DNA from: Synechococcus sp. AG-673-B04
GTDB taxonomy: Bacteria > Cyanobacteriota > Cyanobacteriia > PCC-6307 > Cyanobiaceae
Assembly (NCBI GenBank): GCA_003211235.1
Contig: QCTG01000001.1
Coordinates: forward strand, 59,184 to 123,183
Length of the DNA: 64,000 nt
Direction of reading: 5' to 3'
Shown: positions 35,306 to 45,586 of the stretch, in pieces
How positions within the stretch are numbered: the first letter of the stretch is position 1
How the letters are laid out: each line of letters begins with the position of its first letter
Translations under genes and position numbers: made by a program
The notes under the pieces: generated by a model
Seen by the model: the letters and a program-made list of their open reading frames with translations, nothing else
What the model was told of the DNA's origin: nothing
The model's database searches: none

Positions 35306-35319
35306 CGCTTCATGAAGCG
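35306..35319. promoter_or_regulatory. 14-bp perfect palindrome in the psbD 5' leader
   Basis: CGCTTCATGAAGCG reads the same on both strands and lies 10-23 bases upstream of the psbD ATG, in the untranslated leader. It could be an operator or an RNA element limiting ribosome access. No Shine-Dalgarno-like sequence is visible between it and the ATG. Confidence 0.4.
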
Positions 35320-35502
35320 TTACATCGCAACTTTAGGGGCTGATTCCCGTAATGGGGACACGAATTTGATGACATCGACTGGGATGAGTAGATCTACTCA
35401 GGTCGTCCATCAACCAGCGCACCCCACTGACGAACGTCCTCCGCGAAGATGCGTTTGTGATTGCCTCTTGTTCCCGTGTACGTGATCGAACTGGCCCTAC
35501 GT

Positions 35503-35739
35503 ATGAGCCCCTTCCCGGTGTCTGTGCAACGCAAAGAGCACAACGACGCTGAAGCCCTCTATCAGCAAATCCGTCAAACACTGGAAAGTGGTCAACCTCG
35601 ACTACTCGAGCTCACCTGCGAAAAAGTCGAAGGGAAAAAAGTTACGTTGATGACAAGTGAGATTCTGGCCGTTCAGCTCTACGAAAAGGCTTCAGCTACG
35701 GGTGGGAGTAAGCGGCCGGGCTTTTCCCTTGAGGGGTAA
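35503..35739 (+). CDS. Small conserved-looking cyanobacterial protein, unknown function
   Basis: The 78-residue protein starts at the ATG at 35503 ([20 protein letters not shown]). It is soluble, with an alpha-helical first half ([43 protein letters not shown]). I believe it resembles short conserved proteins of picocyanobacteria without assigned function. The frame upstream to 35461 is less protein-like. It overlaps or nearly touches the start of the ABC ATPase gene. Confidence 0.6.
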   Translation: MSPFPVSVQRKEHNDAEALYQQIRQTLESGQPRLLELTCEKVEGKKVTLMTSEILAVQLYEKASATGGSKRPGFSLEG

Positions 35740-36418
35740 TGCATCAACAGCTGAACTTCGGGTTGAAAGCCTGAGCCACAGCTGGCCAGGAGGAGAAACC
35801 GCTTTAAACAAATGCGACTTCACCATTCCAAGTCCTGGACTGTGGATGCTGGTGGGGAGCAACGGCAGCGGCAAAAGCACCCTGTTTCGATTAATCGCCG
35901 GCCTGCTGCAACCGCAGGCCGGACGCATTGAATCGCCCCATCGCGCTGCTCTTGTATTTCAGAACCCAGACCATCAACTGCTGCTGCCAACAACAGGCAG
36001 CGACCTGATGCTCGGGATGCCTCGGGAGCTCACAACCGAGAAGCGCTGCGCTCGGATGGAAAGCCTGCTTCAAGAGCTCGGACTCGACGGACTTGGGCAA
36101 CGTCCCATCCATGCCCTCAGCGGGGGGCAAAAACAGCGCCTGGCCATCGCTGGAGCCTTGGCAAGTGATGCGGGACTGCTTCTCCTCGATGAGCCCACAG
36201 CGCTCCTTGACCCAGACAGCCAACGAGCGGTGCTGGAGGCCGTGCAATCCCTCTGCCGAAGACCGCAGAACCAGCTGACAGCTTTGTGGATCACCCATCG
36301 ACTCGAAGAGCTGTCATGCGCTGACGGAGCTGCACAGATGCATGCTGGCCGGGTCGGCCCCTGGCGCGCTGGTCACGAGTTGCTCCAGCACTTGCGAGCC
36401 GGGAGGCCTGGCAGGTAG
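35729..36418 (+). CDS. ABC transporter ATP-binding protein, energy-coupling-factor/CbiO-like
   Basis: About 229 residues with all nucleotide-binding motifs: Walker [11 protein letters not shown]-loop [13 protein letters not shown], signature [15 protein letters not shown], Walker [13 protein letters not shown] and H-loop WITHRLEEL. The sequence FQNPDHQ and the overall similarity point to ECF-type or cobalt/nickel-type ATPases (EcfA/CbiO). No membrane partner is adjacent, so the transported compound is unknown. The start is uncertain: TTG at 35729 fits best; the longer frame from 35657 overlaps the upstream gene fully. Confidence 0.8.
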   Translation: MRGNASTAELRVESLSHSWPGGETALNKCDFTIPSPGLWMLVGSNGSGKSTLFRLIAGLLQPQAGRIESPHRAALVFQNPDHQLLLPTTGSDLMLGMPRELTTEKRCARMESLLQELGLDGLGQRPIHALSGGQKQRLAIAGALASDAGLLLLDEPTALLDPDSQRAVLEAVQSLCRRPQNQLTALWITHRLEELSCADGAAQMHAGRVGPWRAGHELLQHLRAGRPGR

Positions 36419-36435
36419 GTTCTCCGAGAAGCCAT

Positions 36436-36507
36436 TCCTCGGTAGCTCAGCGGTAGAGCGGTCGACTGTTAATCGATTGGTCGCAGGTTCGAATCCCGCC
36501 CGGGGAG
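36436..36507 (+). tRNA. tRNA-Asn (anticodon GTT)
   Basis: 72 bases with a complete cloverleaf: acceptor stem TCCTCGG against CCGGGGA with discriminator G, D-arm with AGCTCAGCGGTAGAGC, anticodon loop CTGTTAA giving GTT, and T-arm GCAGGTTCGAATCCCGC. CCA is not encoded. It is directly followed by a terminator. Confidence 0.95.
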
Positions 36508-36518
36508 CTTGAAACACG

Positions 36519-36547
36519 AAACCCTCAGCATTAGCTGGGGTTTTTTA
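36519..36547 (+). terminator. Rho-independent terminator of tRNA-Asn
   Basis: The stem AACCC-CAGC pairs with GCTGGGGTT (one bulged base, ATTA loop), followed by TTTTTTATT. Confidence 0.85.
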
Positions 36548-36790
36548 TTGACAGAAAAGGAATTTTCATGACAAGCGGTTGCTCGAAGCGGAAGACTTCC
36601 TGAACTCCTCAGCATCAACCGAGAGGATTCAGCGTCGCAAAACCCTTGCAGCGCATACGATTTCGAGGATTATGAGAAAAAACATCCTTAAAGTTGAAAT
36701 CTGCAGACACCACAAAAGCTTGAGAGAATCTGCTCAGCGTCGATCCCGAAAGACCAGCGCTTTTTCTTCAGCCTTTCCTTCGCCCGATCC

Positions 36791-37579
36791 ATGAAGCCTT
36801 GCATCCTGCTGATCGAAGACGACCAGGACATGCGCGATCTGGTCGGCGGCCATCTCGAACACAGCGGATTTGATGTTCAGCGAGCCGACGATGGAATCAA
36901 AGGCCAAGCACTGGCACTTCAGTACACCCCAGATCTGATCCTGCTGGATCTGATGCTGCCCAAAGTGGATGGGCTGACACTTTGTCAGCGGCTGCGGCGT
37001 GATGACCGCACTGCTGCAATCCCAATTTTGATGCTGACTGCTCTCGGGGGCACCAAGGACAAGGTGAGCGGCTTCAACTCTGGTGCCGATGATTACCTCA
37101 CCAAGCCCTTTGACCTCGAAGAACTGCAGGCTCGTGTAAAGGCCCTACTTCGCCGCAGCGATCGGGCTCCGGTTGGATCCTCCAACCACAACGAAATTCT
37201 CAGCTATGGCCCATTGACCCTCGTTCCGGAACGGTTTGAAGCCATCTGGTTCGATGGTCCCGTGCGGCTGACGCATCTGGAGTTTGAACTGTTGCACTGC
37301 CTGCTGCAACGCCACGGTCAAACGGTGGCGCCTTCGCTGATCCTCAAAGAGGTTTGGGGATACGAACCCGACGACGACATCGAAACCATTCGCGTGCACG
37401 TTCGCCACTTACGCACCAAGTTGGAGCCGGATCCCCGTAAACCTCGCTTCATCAAAACGGTCTACGGAGCTGGGTATTGCCTGGAGTTACCGATCGGGGG
37501 CGACCTCGACGGCCTGCAAGATGTCGTGGCGATGGCTCGCGAGGAACGCAAGCAGCAAGAAGATCGAGCCACCGCCTGA
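36791..37579 (+). CDS. rpaA: OmpR-type response regulator, RpaA-like
   Basis: The 262-residue protein has a receiver domain (residues 1-120; acidic pair in LLIEDDQD, phospho-acceptor Asp in [14 protein letters not shown], conserved Lys in DDYLTKPFD). A winged-helix DNA-binding domain follows ([56 protein letters not shown]). The HGQTV...DDDIETI variant and the C-terminal tail ([14 protein letters not shown]) fit RpaA, the circadian-output regulator that also affects energy transfer from phycobilisomes. It differs clearly from the RpaB-like protein at 43.5 kb. It converges on holB. Confidence 0.85.
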   Translation: MKPCILLIEDDQDMRDLVGGHLEHSGFDVQRADDGIKGQALALQYTPDLILLDLMLPKVDGLTLCQRLRRDDRTAAIPILMLTALGGTKDKVSGFNSGADDYLTKPFDLEELQARVKALLRRSDRAPVGSSNHNEILSYGPLTLVPERFEAIWFDGPVRLTHLEFELLHCLLQRHGQTVAPSLILKEVWGYEPDDDIETIRVHVRHLRTKLEPDPRKPRFIKTVYGAGYCLELPIGGDLDGLQDVVAMAREERKQQEDRATA

Positions 37580-37581
37580 CT

Positions 37582-38520
37582 TCAGCTCACACTCAGATCC
37601 AACAAAGCCACTTCCCAAGCAAGCCTGGGTTGGACAAACCCGAGCAAATGCCGCCTAAGGATTTCCAGACGATGCATGGGGTCATGGCCAGCACCGCATC
37701 GCCAAAGCTTTTGCTGCCACCAATCGATCAACCAGAGCTGCTGTTGCCCATCCAGGCTCTCGCAAAGATCCCGAGCTAGAGCCAACGCCTCCATCGGCTC
37801 CTGGGGCAACGTTTTCAAACGATCAATGAGATCAACCGGCAGGGCTTCCCGCTGACGGCGGTGCTCCAGCAGAGCCCCAGGGGAACCTGCAGCCATCGCC
37901 AGCAGTTCCAAAGGATCATCCTTCTGTTCACCGCAACGTTGCAGCACCTGCTGGACATCGGCATCGCCAAGCCGCAGGAAGCGGATCAACTGACAGCGGG
38001 AACGAATCGTGCTCAACAGCCTTTCTGGAGCAGCTGAGAGAAGAATCAGCAGACCATGCCCAGGCTCCTCAAGCGTTTTCAACAAGGCATTGGCCGCCGC
38101 CTCCGGCATGGCCTCGGCAGTTTCAATCACCACCATTCCCCGCTCAGCTTCCACAGGTTGACGAGCGAGAAACCGACTCACATTTCGAATCTGCTCCAAC
38201 CGAAGCTGTGGGGGAGTCCGGCGGCTGAGCCCGGCTTCCTCCGCCTCGGAACACGTGAATAAACGTCCCTGATGCTGATATGTCGGTTCCAGCCAAAGCA
38301 GATCAGGGTGATTGCGCTCCAGCAGACGCCGCCGCTGTCGAGACGACAAGACCCCACCAGCCAGCACCCCCTCCAGCAGGCGCAGCGCTGCCAGGCGGCG
38401 CCCTACGCCCTCAGGCCCCGCAAACAAATAAGCAGGAGCAAGACGCTGGTACTGCAGCGCTGCAGTCAGCAGATTCACGGCGAGGGGCTGGCCGATTAAA
38501 TCGGTGAACAAATCACCCAC
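37582..38520 (-). CDS. holB: DNA polymerase III subunit delta-prime
   Basis: About 312 residues starting at a GTG (MGDLFTDLIGQPLAVNLLTAALQ), which overlaps the tmk stop by eight bases. The frame further up to 38637 reads through tmk. AAA+ pattern: degenerate P-loop GPEGVGRRLA (no GKT, as expected for the non-ATP-binding delta-prime), VIETAEAMPEAAANALLKTLEEPG, and sensor region STIRSRCQLIRF. It is a clamp-loader subunit acting in the cytoplasm. The order tmk-holB is a common bacterial pairing. Confidence 0.88.
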   Translation of the reverse strand: MGDLFTDLIGQPLAVNLLTAALQYQRLAPAYLFAGPEGVGRRLAALRLLEGVLAGGVLSSRQRRRLLERNHPDLLWLEPTYQHQGRLFTCSEAEEAGLSRRTPPQLRLEQIRNVSRFLARQPVEAERGMVVIETAEAMPEAAANALLKTLEEPGHGLLILLSAAPERLLSTIRSRCQLIRFLRLGDADVQQVLQRCGEQKDDPLELLAMAAGSPGALLEHRRQREALPVDLIDRLKTLPQEPMEALALARDLCESLDGQQQLWLIDWWQQKLWRCGAGHDPMHRLEILRRHLLGFVQPRLAWEVALLDLSVS

Positions 38521-39145
38521 CCAACTGCTCCAGAAGCACCTGCTCCAGGCCCTGACTGACCCCCTCCGGCGCACCGGCCGCATCGACCCGGAACCAACCT
38601 TTGTGCTGCGCAATCTCTGCGAAACCCTCGCTAACACGGCCTAAAAACACCTGACCTTCAGCCTCAATCCGATCCGCCGCAGCACCGCGCCGGCGCCGCA
38701 AGCTCTCCTCCAGCGGCAGCTCCAGCAAAAGGGTTAAGTCCGGTTGCAATCCCCCGGTGGCAATCTGCTCCAGCTGATCGATCAACAAACGGTTCAAGTC
38801 ACGGCCATAGCCCTGATAGGCCAGGGTCGAACCAGAGAACCGGTCGCTGATCACCCAATCACCCCGCTCGAGCGCCGGAAGAATCAGCGTTTCAACATGT
38901 TGAGCTCGATCAGCTGCGTAGAGCAACAACTCGGCGATGGGCGCTGGGGCCTCATCTGCAGCAGTATGCAGCAGTAGCTCCCGGACAGACCGGCCAAGAG
39001 ATGTTCCCCCCGGTTCTCGGGTCTGCACAAGCCCAGCACTGTCCGGCATCAGACCAGAGGCGGGGAGCCACCGAACCAGATGCTGCAGCTGCGTGGTCTT
39101 GCCACATCCATCGATGCCTTCCAAGACGATGAAACGTCCCTTCAT
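38513..39145 (-). CDS. tmk: Thymidylate kinase
   Basis: The 210-residue protein has P-loop FIVLEGIDGCGKTTQ, the DRX motif region SDRFSGSTLAYQGYGR, TREPGGTSLGRSVRELLL, and a lid with RRRRGAAADRIE. It phosphorylates dTMP to dTDP. The start overlaps the upstream P-type ATPase stop (ATGA), suggesting an ATPase-tmk-holB operon. Confidence 0.95.
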   Translation of the reverse strand: MKGRFIVLEGIDGCGKTTQLQHLVRWLPASGLMPDSAGLVQTREPGGTSLGRSVRELLLHTAADEAPAPIAELLLYAADRAQHVETLILPALERGDWVISDRFSGSTLAYQGYGRDLNRLLIDQLEQIATGGLQPDLTLLLELPLEESLRRRRGAAADRIEAEGQVFLGRVSEGFAEIAQHKGWFRVDAAGAPEGVSQGLEQVLLEQLGG

Positions 39146-41454
39146 CTGATCCGCAGCGCCAGCGCGTTGAGCACCACCGTGATTGAACTCAGCGCCATCA
39201 GCAGCGCAGCCAGTGGAGGGGAAAGCAGCAATCCCTGACCAGGGAGCAGCACACCTGCTGCAACCGGCAGGGCAATGAGGTTGTATCCGAAGGCCCAGAC
39301 CAGGTTCTGCCTCACCTTGGAGAGGGTCCGGCGAGCCAGCACAAGCGCCTCCGGCAGGTTGTCAAGCCGATCCCCAAGAAGCACCAGTCCGGCGGTGTCC
39401 TGGGCAATCTGTGTACCCGTACCGATTGCAATACCCAGGTCGGCCGCCGCAAGGGCGGGTGCATCATTGATGCCGTCACCCACCATCGCAACAGTTCCAT
39501 GGGCCTGGAGTTGCTCCAGGCGCTCCAATTTCTGCTCCGGCAGCATCTGCCAGCCCAAAGCATCCGCTGAGAAGCCGAGTTGCTCCCCCAGCCGGCGCAC
39601 TGGAGTCTCCCGATCCCCGCTGAAGAGGGCCAAGCCAAGGCCCTGCTGTCGCAAGCGCTCAAGGGCAGGTTCCACATCAGGGCGGAGCTGATCTTCAACC
39701 TGAATTAATCCAAGAAGTAATGATCCCTCAGCAACAGCCACCACCGAACCCTCCGCCTTCGACAACCACGTCAACGCCGATTCGGGAATCTTGACGCCAG
39801 AGCTCTGAAGCCAGTCGGGTTTACCCGCTCGAATTAAATCCGAACAACCTGAAAGCTCTCCCTCGAGGCCAGCACCAGAAATGGTGCGGACTGAATCGGT
39901 CTCCATCAACGGCAGGTCGCGACGCTGGGCTTCCTGAAGCAGTGCATAGGCAAGTGGATGGCGGCTGCTGACCTCGAGACTCGCCGCCAGTTGCAGCAAG
40001 CGATCCGGATCTTCACCCTCCACAGCGGTCACCAATGGGCGACCCAGAGTGAGTGTGCCGGTCTTGTCAAAAACCACCCTCTTGAGCCCGGCTGCGGTTT
40101 CGATCACATCACCGCCACGGAACAGCCAGCCACGCCGGGCAGCCAGACCAGTTGACACCGTGATGACCGTGGGCGTGGCCAAACCCAGAGCACAGGGACA
40201 GGCCACCACCAAAACAGCGATCGACAATTGCAAAGCAAGACCCATCGGCGTGGTGGCACCGCTCCCGAAGCCGGCGTGATGCATGCCATGGCCTTCCATT
40301 GCGCCATGGGGCATCCCAGGGGCGGCCGCCTGCAGCACCTGAGGCCAGTGGCTGGCACCGAACAGCCACCAGAACAGAAACGTGGCGACCGCCAGCGCGA
40401 TCACGCCGTAACAAAAACGACCGGCCACCCTGTCCGCCAGACCCTGAATCGGAGCTCGGCGGGCCTGCGCCTGCTCCACCAGACGAATGATGCGGGCCAG
40501 AGCAGTCTCGGCACCCACTCGGGTGACTTCGATCAGCAACGGAGCCTCAAGATTCAGGCTGCCAGAGGAAAGCTCGGCTCCTGCCTCGGCCTGTAAAGGC
40601 ATCGGTTCACCGGTGAGGCTCGATACATCCACCGCAGATTGCCCCTCCAGCACAAGGCCATCCACCGGCACCCGATCGCCTGGGAGGAGCTGAAGTCGCT
40701 CACCCGGTCGAAGAGCCCCGACACGCACCTCCCTGATGGCTCCATCCGCCAACACCAGTCGGGCCGTTTCGGGTTGCAACTGCGCCAGTTGCTGCAGAGC
40801 AAGACCGGTGCGGAAACGGGCTCGCTCTTCAAGGAATCGTCCCAGCAGGACAAAACCCAGCAGCATCACAGGCTCATTGAAGAAACAAGGCCAACCAACC
40901 TGGGGCCAGATCAGGGCCACGATGCTGGCGGTATAAGCACTGCCAACACCCAATCCCACAAGGGTGTCCATGCTTGGAGCACCGGCACGAGCCGCGGCCA
41001 AACCGCCACTGAGGATCGGTCGACCAGGCCCCAGGAGAGCCACCGTGGCCAACACGGCGTGAAACGGAAGGCTGCCGATGATGGGCAGAGCGAGATGACC
41101 CGCCTCACTCACATGGCCCAGCACTGAAAGCAACAGCAACAGCAACGCCACCATCAGCTGTCGCCACTGCTGCCACCAGGTCAGCCCTGAAATCCCGGGG
41201 TGACGGGCGGCACCTGCAGCATCCTCCAGCTGTCGCTCACGGGCCGGGAAGCCCCGATCCGTCAAAGCACTGAGAACCGCCTCGACGCTGCCTGCGTCGT
41301 TCTCCAGATCAAGCCAGGCAGCTCGGCTGACCAGGTTCACATCAACGCGCTGCACACCCGGCTGTTCCAGCAGCGTCCGCTCCACGGCACGCACACAACC
41401 ACCGCATTTCATGCCCTCAACATCGAGGACAACGGTCTGAACCGCTTGAGTCAC
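39142..41454 (-). CDS. Copper-transporting P1B-type ATPase (CtaA/PacS type)
   Basis: The 770-residue protein has an N-terminal heavy-metal domain ([20 protein letters not shown]). Eight membrane helices follow, with the ion-site motif [17 protein letters not shown]; then the phosphorylation motif [12 protein letters not shown], the HP motif SRHPLAYAL, and [21 protein letters not shown] and the GMxCxxC-type domain indicate Cu(I). A Met/His-rich loop ([17 protein letters not shown], about residues 375-392) precedes the CPC helix. Cyanobacteria use such pumps to supply plastocyanin (thylakoid) or to import copper (plasma membrane); which one this is cannot be told. The start is a GTG. Confidence 0.9.
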   Translation of the reverse strand: MTQAVQTVVLDVEGMKCGGCVRAVERTLLEQPGVQRVDVNLVSRAAWLDLENDAGSVEAVLSALTDRGFPARERQLEDAAGAARHPGISGLTWWQQWRQLMVALLLLLLSVLGHVSEAGHLALPIIGSLPFHAVLATVALLGPGRPILSGGLAAARAGAPSMDTLVGLGVGSAYTASIVALIWPQVGWPCFFNEPVMLLGFVLLGRFLEERARFRTGLALQQLAQLQPETARLVLADGAIREVRVGALRPGERLQLLPGDRVPVDGLVLEGQSAVDVSSLTGEPMPLQAEAGAELSSGSLNLEAPLLIEVTRVGAETALARIIRLVEQAQARRAPIQGLADRVAGRFCYGVIALAVATFLFWWLFGASHWPQVLQAAAPGMPHGAMEGHGMHHAGFGSGATTPMGLALQLSIAVLVVACPCALGLATPTVITVSTGLAARRGWLFRGGDVIETAAGLKRVVFDKTGTLTLGRPLVTAVEGEDPDRLLQLAASLEVSSRHPLAYALLQEAQRRDLPLMETDSVRTISGAGLEGELSGCSDLIRAGKPDWLQSSGVKIPESALTWLSKAEGSVVAVAEGSLLLGLIQVEDQLRPDVEPALERLRQQGLGLALFSGDRETPVRRLGEQLGFSADALGWQMLPEQKLERLEQLQAHGTVAMVGDGINDAPALAAADLGIAIGTGTQIAQDTAGLVLLGDRLDNLPEALVLARRTLSKVRQNLVWAFGYNLIALPVAAGVLLPGQGLLLSPPLAALLMALSSITVVLNALALRIR

Positions 41455-41528
41455 TGGCGATGGATCGTTACGGCCAGGCTAGGTCGGGCTCCAATCCCGT
41501 CAGGATGGTGTTCTTCCGCCGTAGCGCC

Positions 41529-42050
41529 GTGCCCCGCAGCAACCGCAACGACAACTTCATCGACAAGAGCTTCACGGTGATGGCGGACCTCATCGTCAAG
41601 CTGCTTCCGATCAATGCGCGCTCGAAAGAGGCCTATGTGTATTACCGAGACGGACTCTCAGCCCAGAACGACGGCGATTACGCCGAAGCTCTGGAGAACT
41701 ACGAGGAGGCTCTGAAGCTCGAGGAGAACCACACAGATCGCAGTGAAACTCTCAAAAACATGGCGATCATCTACATGTCCAATGGAGAGGAGCAGCGGGC
41801 GATAGAGACCTACCGCCAGGCCCTCGATGAAAACCCGAAACAGCCCTCCTGCCTGAAGAACATGGGCCTGATTTTTGAGAAATGGGGACGGATTGCTGAG
41901 GAGGAAGGCCGTCAGGATGATGCTGATCGATGGTTTGATCAGGCGGCCGAATCCTGGACACAAGCCGTACGCCTCAATCCAGGCGGTTACCTGGACATCG
42001 AAAACTGGCTCAAATCCACGGGTCGCAGCAACGTGGACGTCTACTTTTGA
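41529..42050 (+). CDS. ycf3: Photosystem I assembly protein Ycf3
   Basis: From the GTG at 41529 the protein is 173 residues, the normal Ycf3 length, starting [21 protein letters not shown]. It has three TPR units ([73 protein letters not shown]) and ends [15 protein letters not shown]. It assists assembly of photosystem I core subunits at the thylakoid. Upstream ATG codons would add unconserved residues. It overlaps radA tail-to-tail by 10 bases. Confidence 0.95.
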   Translation: MPRSNRNDNFIDKSFTVMADLIVKLLPINARSKEAYVYYRDGLSAQNDGDYAEALENYEEALKLEENHTDRSETLKNMAIIYMSNGEEQRAIETYRQALDENPKQPSCLKNMGLIFEKWGRIAEEEGRQDDADRWFDQAAESWTQAVRLNPGGYLDIENWLKSTGRSNVDVYF

Positions 42051-43438
42051 ACATTCACAGCGTCACCCAGGGCCAGCACCAGCGCCTCGGTGACGCTGTC
42101 GGCCTCCAGCAGCGCCAGATCCAAGCCCGAAGCCAGAGCCCCCAGGCCGCTGCCGCGGGGCACCACTGCACGCCGGAAGCCAAGGCGCGCGGCTTCCTGG
42201 AGGCGCAGCTCCAGTTGCCCCACAGGCCGAAGCTGCCCACCCAGACCAAGTTCGCCGATCAGGACGGTTCCTGCGGGGAGAGTTAAATCCCGGAAGCTGG
42301 CCACCACGGCTGCAGCAACTCCAAGATCCGCCGCCGGTTCCTCCACATCAAGTCCACCGGCCACGGCGAGATAGCAGTCGAAGCGCGACAACGGCAATCC
42401 CATGTGCTTTTCCAGCACGGCCAGAATCTGATGCAGGCGATTGGTACCAATGCCTGTGGCGGTGCGGCGAGGGCTCGCATAACTGGTGACGTTCACAAGC
42501 GCCTGAAGATCCACCACCAGAGAGCGGGTGCCTTCACAGGCCACGATCGTGGCAACCCCAGAGGCCCTGGCATCGCTGAGGAACAGCTCACTGGGATTTC
42601 CCACTTCGGCCAGACCCTGGGCCTGCATTTCGAACAACCCAAGCTCATGGGTGGCGCCGAAGCGATTTTTCACTGCCCTCAGCAGCCGATGGCTGGCGAA
42701 ACGATCGCCTTCAAAGGTGAGCACGGCATCCACCAGGTGCTCCAGCACCTTCGGGCCGGCCAACATTCCCTCTTTGGTGACATGGCCCACCAGCATCAGG
42801 GCCGTGGTCTGGCGCTTGGCAAGCCGCTGCAGCGCCGCAGCGCACTCCCGCACCTGGCCGACCGATCCGGGAGCACTGGTGAGATTGGCATCGTGCAGAG
42901 CCTGGATGCTGTCGATGATCGCCACAGCAGGCCGCAGCGCCTCCAGTTCTTCAAGAACGAGCTCCAGATCGGTTTCAGCCAGCAGCTGCAGATCGGAGGC
43001 TCCCGCTCCCGAAAGCCGTTGCCAGCGGAGCTTTACCTGCTGAGCTGATTCCTCAGCACTGACGTACAGCACAGAGCTGTGGCGGGCCATCGCCGACGCA
43101 CTCTGGAGAAGCAGGGTGCTCTTTCCAATCCCCGGATCGCCCCCCACCAGAACAAGGGACCCAGGCACAAGACCTCCGCCGAGCACCCGATCGAATTCAC
43201 CGGAGCCGGTTTCCAACCGCTGGAGGGGCTTGTCATCCAAGGAGGCCATCGCCGTTGATCGGCGAGCAGCCTGCGCCTGAGAGTGATCTGGGGTTTCGCG
43301 GCGGCGGCGCCCGTCCGTGACGGGCTGTAACTGCTCAACCAGAGAATTCCAGCTTCCACATTCCGGACAGCGACCAAAAAACTGCCGAGCCTTGGCCCCA
43401 CAGCTTTGACAAACGAAGACAGCGGCGGTTTTAGGCAC
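42041..43438 (-). CDS. radA: DNA repair protein RadA (Sms)
   Basis: The 465-residue protein has an N-terminal C4 zinc finger ([26 protein letters not shown]), P-loop [15 protein letters not shown], the RadA hallmark [15 protein letters not shown], and a C-terminal Lon-protease-like domain ([19 protein letters not shown]). It is a branch-migration ATPase in recombinational repair. The start is a GTG, and the upstream gap of about 85 bases is divergent from rpaB. Confidence 0.95.
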   Translation of the reverse strand: MPKTAAVFVCQSCGAKARQFFGRCPECGSWNSLVEQLQPVTDGRRRRETPDHSQAQAARRSTAMASLDDKPLQRLETGSGEFDRVLGGGLVPGSLVLVGGDPGIGKSTLLLQSASAMARHSSVLYVSAEESAQQVKLRWQRLSGAGASDLQLLAETDLELVLEELEALRPAVAIIDSIQALHDANLTSAPGSVGQVRECAAALQRLAKRQTTALMLVGHVTKEGMLAGPKVLEHLVDAVLTFEGDRFASHRLLRAVKNRFGATHELGLFEMQAQGLAEVGNPSELFLSDARASGVATIVACEGTRSLVVDLQALVNVTSYASPRRTATGIGTNRLHQILAVLEKHMGLPLSRFDCYLAVAGGLDVEEPAADLGVAAAVVASFRDLTLPAGTVLIGELGLGGQLRPVGQLELRLQEAARLGFRRAVVPRGSGLGALASGLDLALLEADSVTEALVLALGDAVNVQK

Positions 43439-43525
43439 TGCGAACTGTGAAGAAAGTTGCTGTTGGATGAACAGAGCGGGGGCGTGGCCACTTATTTGTG
43501 ACCCCAGGTATTAGTGCCTCGGCGT

Positions 43526-44272
43526 ATGACGGCCACGGCTTCAACCAAGGAAACGATTCTCGTGGTCGATGACGAGGCCTCAATCAGGCGGATTCTGGAA
43601 ACCCGTCTGTCGATGATTGGCTACAACGTCGTAACGGCCTGCGACGGCACAGAGGCGCTGGAGCTGTTTCCCAACTGTTCCCCCGATCTGGTGGTTCTGG
43701 ACGTGATGATGCCGAAGCTTGACGGCTACGGGGTCTGCCAGGAGCTGCGCAAGGAATCGGATGTGCCGATCGTGATGCTCACAGCACTCGGGGATGTCGC
43801 CGACCGGATCACCGGCCTCGAACTGGGAGCTGATGACTATGTGGTGAAACCCTTCAGCCCTAAGGAACTTGAGGCTCGCATCCGCTGCGTGTTGCGCCGG
43901 GTTGAAAAAGACCCAGTGGCCGGCATACCGAATTCCGGTTTGATCCAGGTCGCCGACTTACGCATCGACACCAACAAACGCCAGGTGTTTCGAAGTGACG
44001 AACGCATCCGGCTCACCGGCATGGAATTCAGCTTGCTGGAGCTGCTGGTCAGCCGTTCGGGAGAACCGTTCAACCGCGGCGAGATACTCAAAGAGGTGTG
44101 GGGCTACACCCCAGAGCGTCATGTCGACACACGTGTCGTTGATGTCCACATTTCCAGGCTTCGATCCAAACTGGAGGATGATCCGGCCAATCCGGAGCTG
44201 ATCCTCACGGCTCGCGGCACCGGCTACTTGTTCCAGCGCATCGTCGACTCCGTTGCTTCCGAAGGACCCTGA
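43526..44272 (+). CDS. rpaB: OmpR-type response regulator RpaB (Ycf27)
   Basis: The 248-residue protein has a receiver domain (ILVVDDEASIRRILETRLSMIGYNVVTACDG; phospho-Asp in LVVLDVMMPKLDG; Lys in DDYVVKPFSPKE) and a winged helix ([55 protein letters not shown]). This is close to the highly conserved RpaB/Ycf27, an essential cyanobacterial regulator of high-light and photosystem genes. The ATG at 43526 is the family start; a GTG at 43514 is possible. It is followed at once by plsX (20-base overlap). Confidence 0.93.
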   Translation: MTATASTKETILVVDDEASIRRILETRLSMIGYNVVTACDGTEALELFPNCSPDLVVLDVMMPKLDGYGVCQELRKESDVPIVMLTALGDVADRITGLELGADDYVVKPFSPKELEARIRCVLRRVEKDPVAGIPNSGLIQVADLRIDTNKRQVFRSDERIRLTGMEFSLLELLVSRSGEPFNRGEILKEVWGYTPERHVDTRVVDVHISRLRSKLEDDPANPELILTARGTGYLFQRIVDSVASEGP

Positions 44273-45560
44273 TTCCGCCCGGACCCCTGAGTCCAGGAGC
44301 AAAAGCAACCGACCCCGGGCGATCCGTCGTCTGGTGATTTGGTATCGGCGCAACGCCTCTGTAACAAGTCTTGTGGACAGCGCCACAACCTCGGCCAGCG
44401 CAGCCACGAGCGTTGCGGAAACCGTTGTGACCGGTGCCGGGAGTGTTGCCAGCCAGGTTTTGCAACCACTGGTGTTTGATCCACTGCGTCGTCTCCAAGG
44501 CGGAGATGAGCAGAGCGAAATTAACGATGCCGACCGGCTCTGGATGGCTGTGGACGGAATGGGTGGCGACCACGCACCAGGGCCGATCCTGGATGGATGT
44601 CTGCAGGCCATTGATCGGCTGCCGCTGAAGGTGCGCTTCGTGGGAGAGCGGGAGCGCGTGCTCGCAGCAGCAGATCAACTTGATCTGCGAGACAGGCTTG
44701 AAGCAGCCCAGTCCGCAGGTCATCTCGATCTGGTGGGGAGCGGTCCCTCGATCGGGATGGATGACGAAGCCACCGCCGTTCGTCGCAAGCGTGACGCCAG
44801 CATCAACCTGGCGATGGACCTGGTGAAGCGAGGAGAAGCGCTGGCGGTTTATTCAGCTGGCAATTCCGGGGCCGTGATGGCATCCGCCATTTTTCGACTG
44901 GGTCGCTTGAAGGGAATCGACCGCCCTGCCATCGGCGCTTTGTTCCCAACCAAAGACCCAAGCCAGCCTGTGCTCGTGCTGGATGTGGGCGCCAACATGG
45001 ATTGCAAGGCGACCTACCTGCACCAGTTCGCTCTGCTGGGCAACATTTACAGCCGTGACGTGCTTCAGGTTGAGCGCCCACGGGTTGGGTTGCTCAACAT
45101 CGGTGAAGAGGAGTGCAAAGGAAACGACCTTTCGATCAAGACGCATGAACTACTGCGGAATGAGCAGCGTTTGCATTTCGCTGGAAACTGTGAGGGTCGC
45201 GATGTTCTCTCCGGTGAATTCGATGTGGTCGTCTGTGATGGCTTCACCGGAAACGTCTTGCTGAAATTTCTCGAATCCGTGGGCAGCGTGCTGCTGGGCG
45301 TTCTACGCGCAGAATTGCCCCGGGGCCGTCGCGGCAAGGTTGGATCAGCTTTTTTACGCAGCAACCTGCGCAGGATCAAGAAACGACTCGATCACGCTGA
45401 GCACGGCGGAGCCTTGCTGCTGGGCGTGAACGGCGTTGCTGTGATCGGTCACGGCAGCAGCAAAGCCCTGTCTGTGGTGAGTGCCTTGCGTATCGCCCAC
45501 TCAGCTGCCAGCCACGGCGTTATGGAGGATCTGGCCGCTCTTCAAAGCGGTTGTGATTGA
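44253..45560 (+). CDS. plsX: Phosphate acyltransferase PlsX with long N-terminal extension
   Basis: The catalytic part starts near residue 97 with MAVDGMGGDHAPGPILDG, the usual PlsX N-terminus. Then come VGSGPSIGMDDEATAVRRKRDASINLAM, AGNSGAVMASAIFRLGRLKGIDRPA and DGFTGNVLLKFLESVG. It makes acyl-phosphate from acyl-ACP to start phospholipid synthesis. The frame begins at a TTG at 44253, overlapping rpaB by 20 bases, and gives about 97 extra basic/Ser-Ala-rich residues. Whether they are translated or the true start is the ATG at 44544 is unclear. plsX-fabH-fabD-plsC form one operon. Confidence 0.9.
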   Translation: MLPKDPDSARTPESRSKSNRPRAIRRLVIWYRRNASVTSLVDSATTSASAATSVAETVVTGAGSVASQVLQPLVFDPLRRLQGGDEQSEINDADRLWMAVDGMGGDHAPGPILDGCLQAIDRLPLKVRFVGERERVLAAADQLDLRDRLEAAQSAGHLDLVGSGPSIGMDDEATAVRRKRDASINLAMDLVKRGEALAVYSAGNSGAVMASAIFRLGRLKGIDRPAIGALFPTKDPSQPVLVLDVGANMDCKATYLHQFALLGNIYSRDVLQVERPRVGLLNIGEEECKGNDLSIKTHELLRNEQRLHFAGNCEGRDVLSGEFDVVVCDGFTGNVLLKFLESVGSVLLGVLRAELPRGRRGKVGSAFLRSNLRRIKKRLDHAEHGGALLLGVNGVAVIGHGSSKALSVVSALRIAHSAASHGVMEDLAALQSGCD

Positions 45561-45586
45561 CTGACGCCACTACATGACCCACCGCT

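Noticed and set aside
36579..36794. 71-residue plus-strand ORF between tRNA-Asn and rpaA
   Set aside because: Composition is basic and low in protein-like patterns, no RBS is visible, and it overlaps the rpaA start; most likely a chance frame in the leader.
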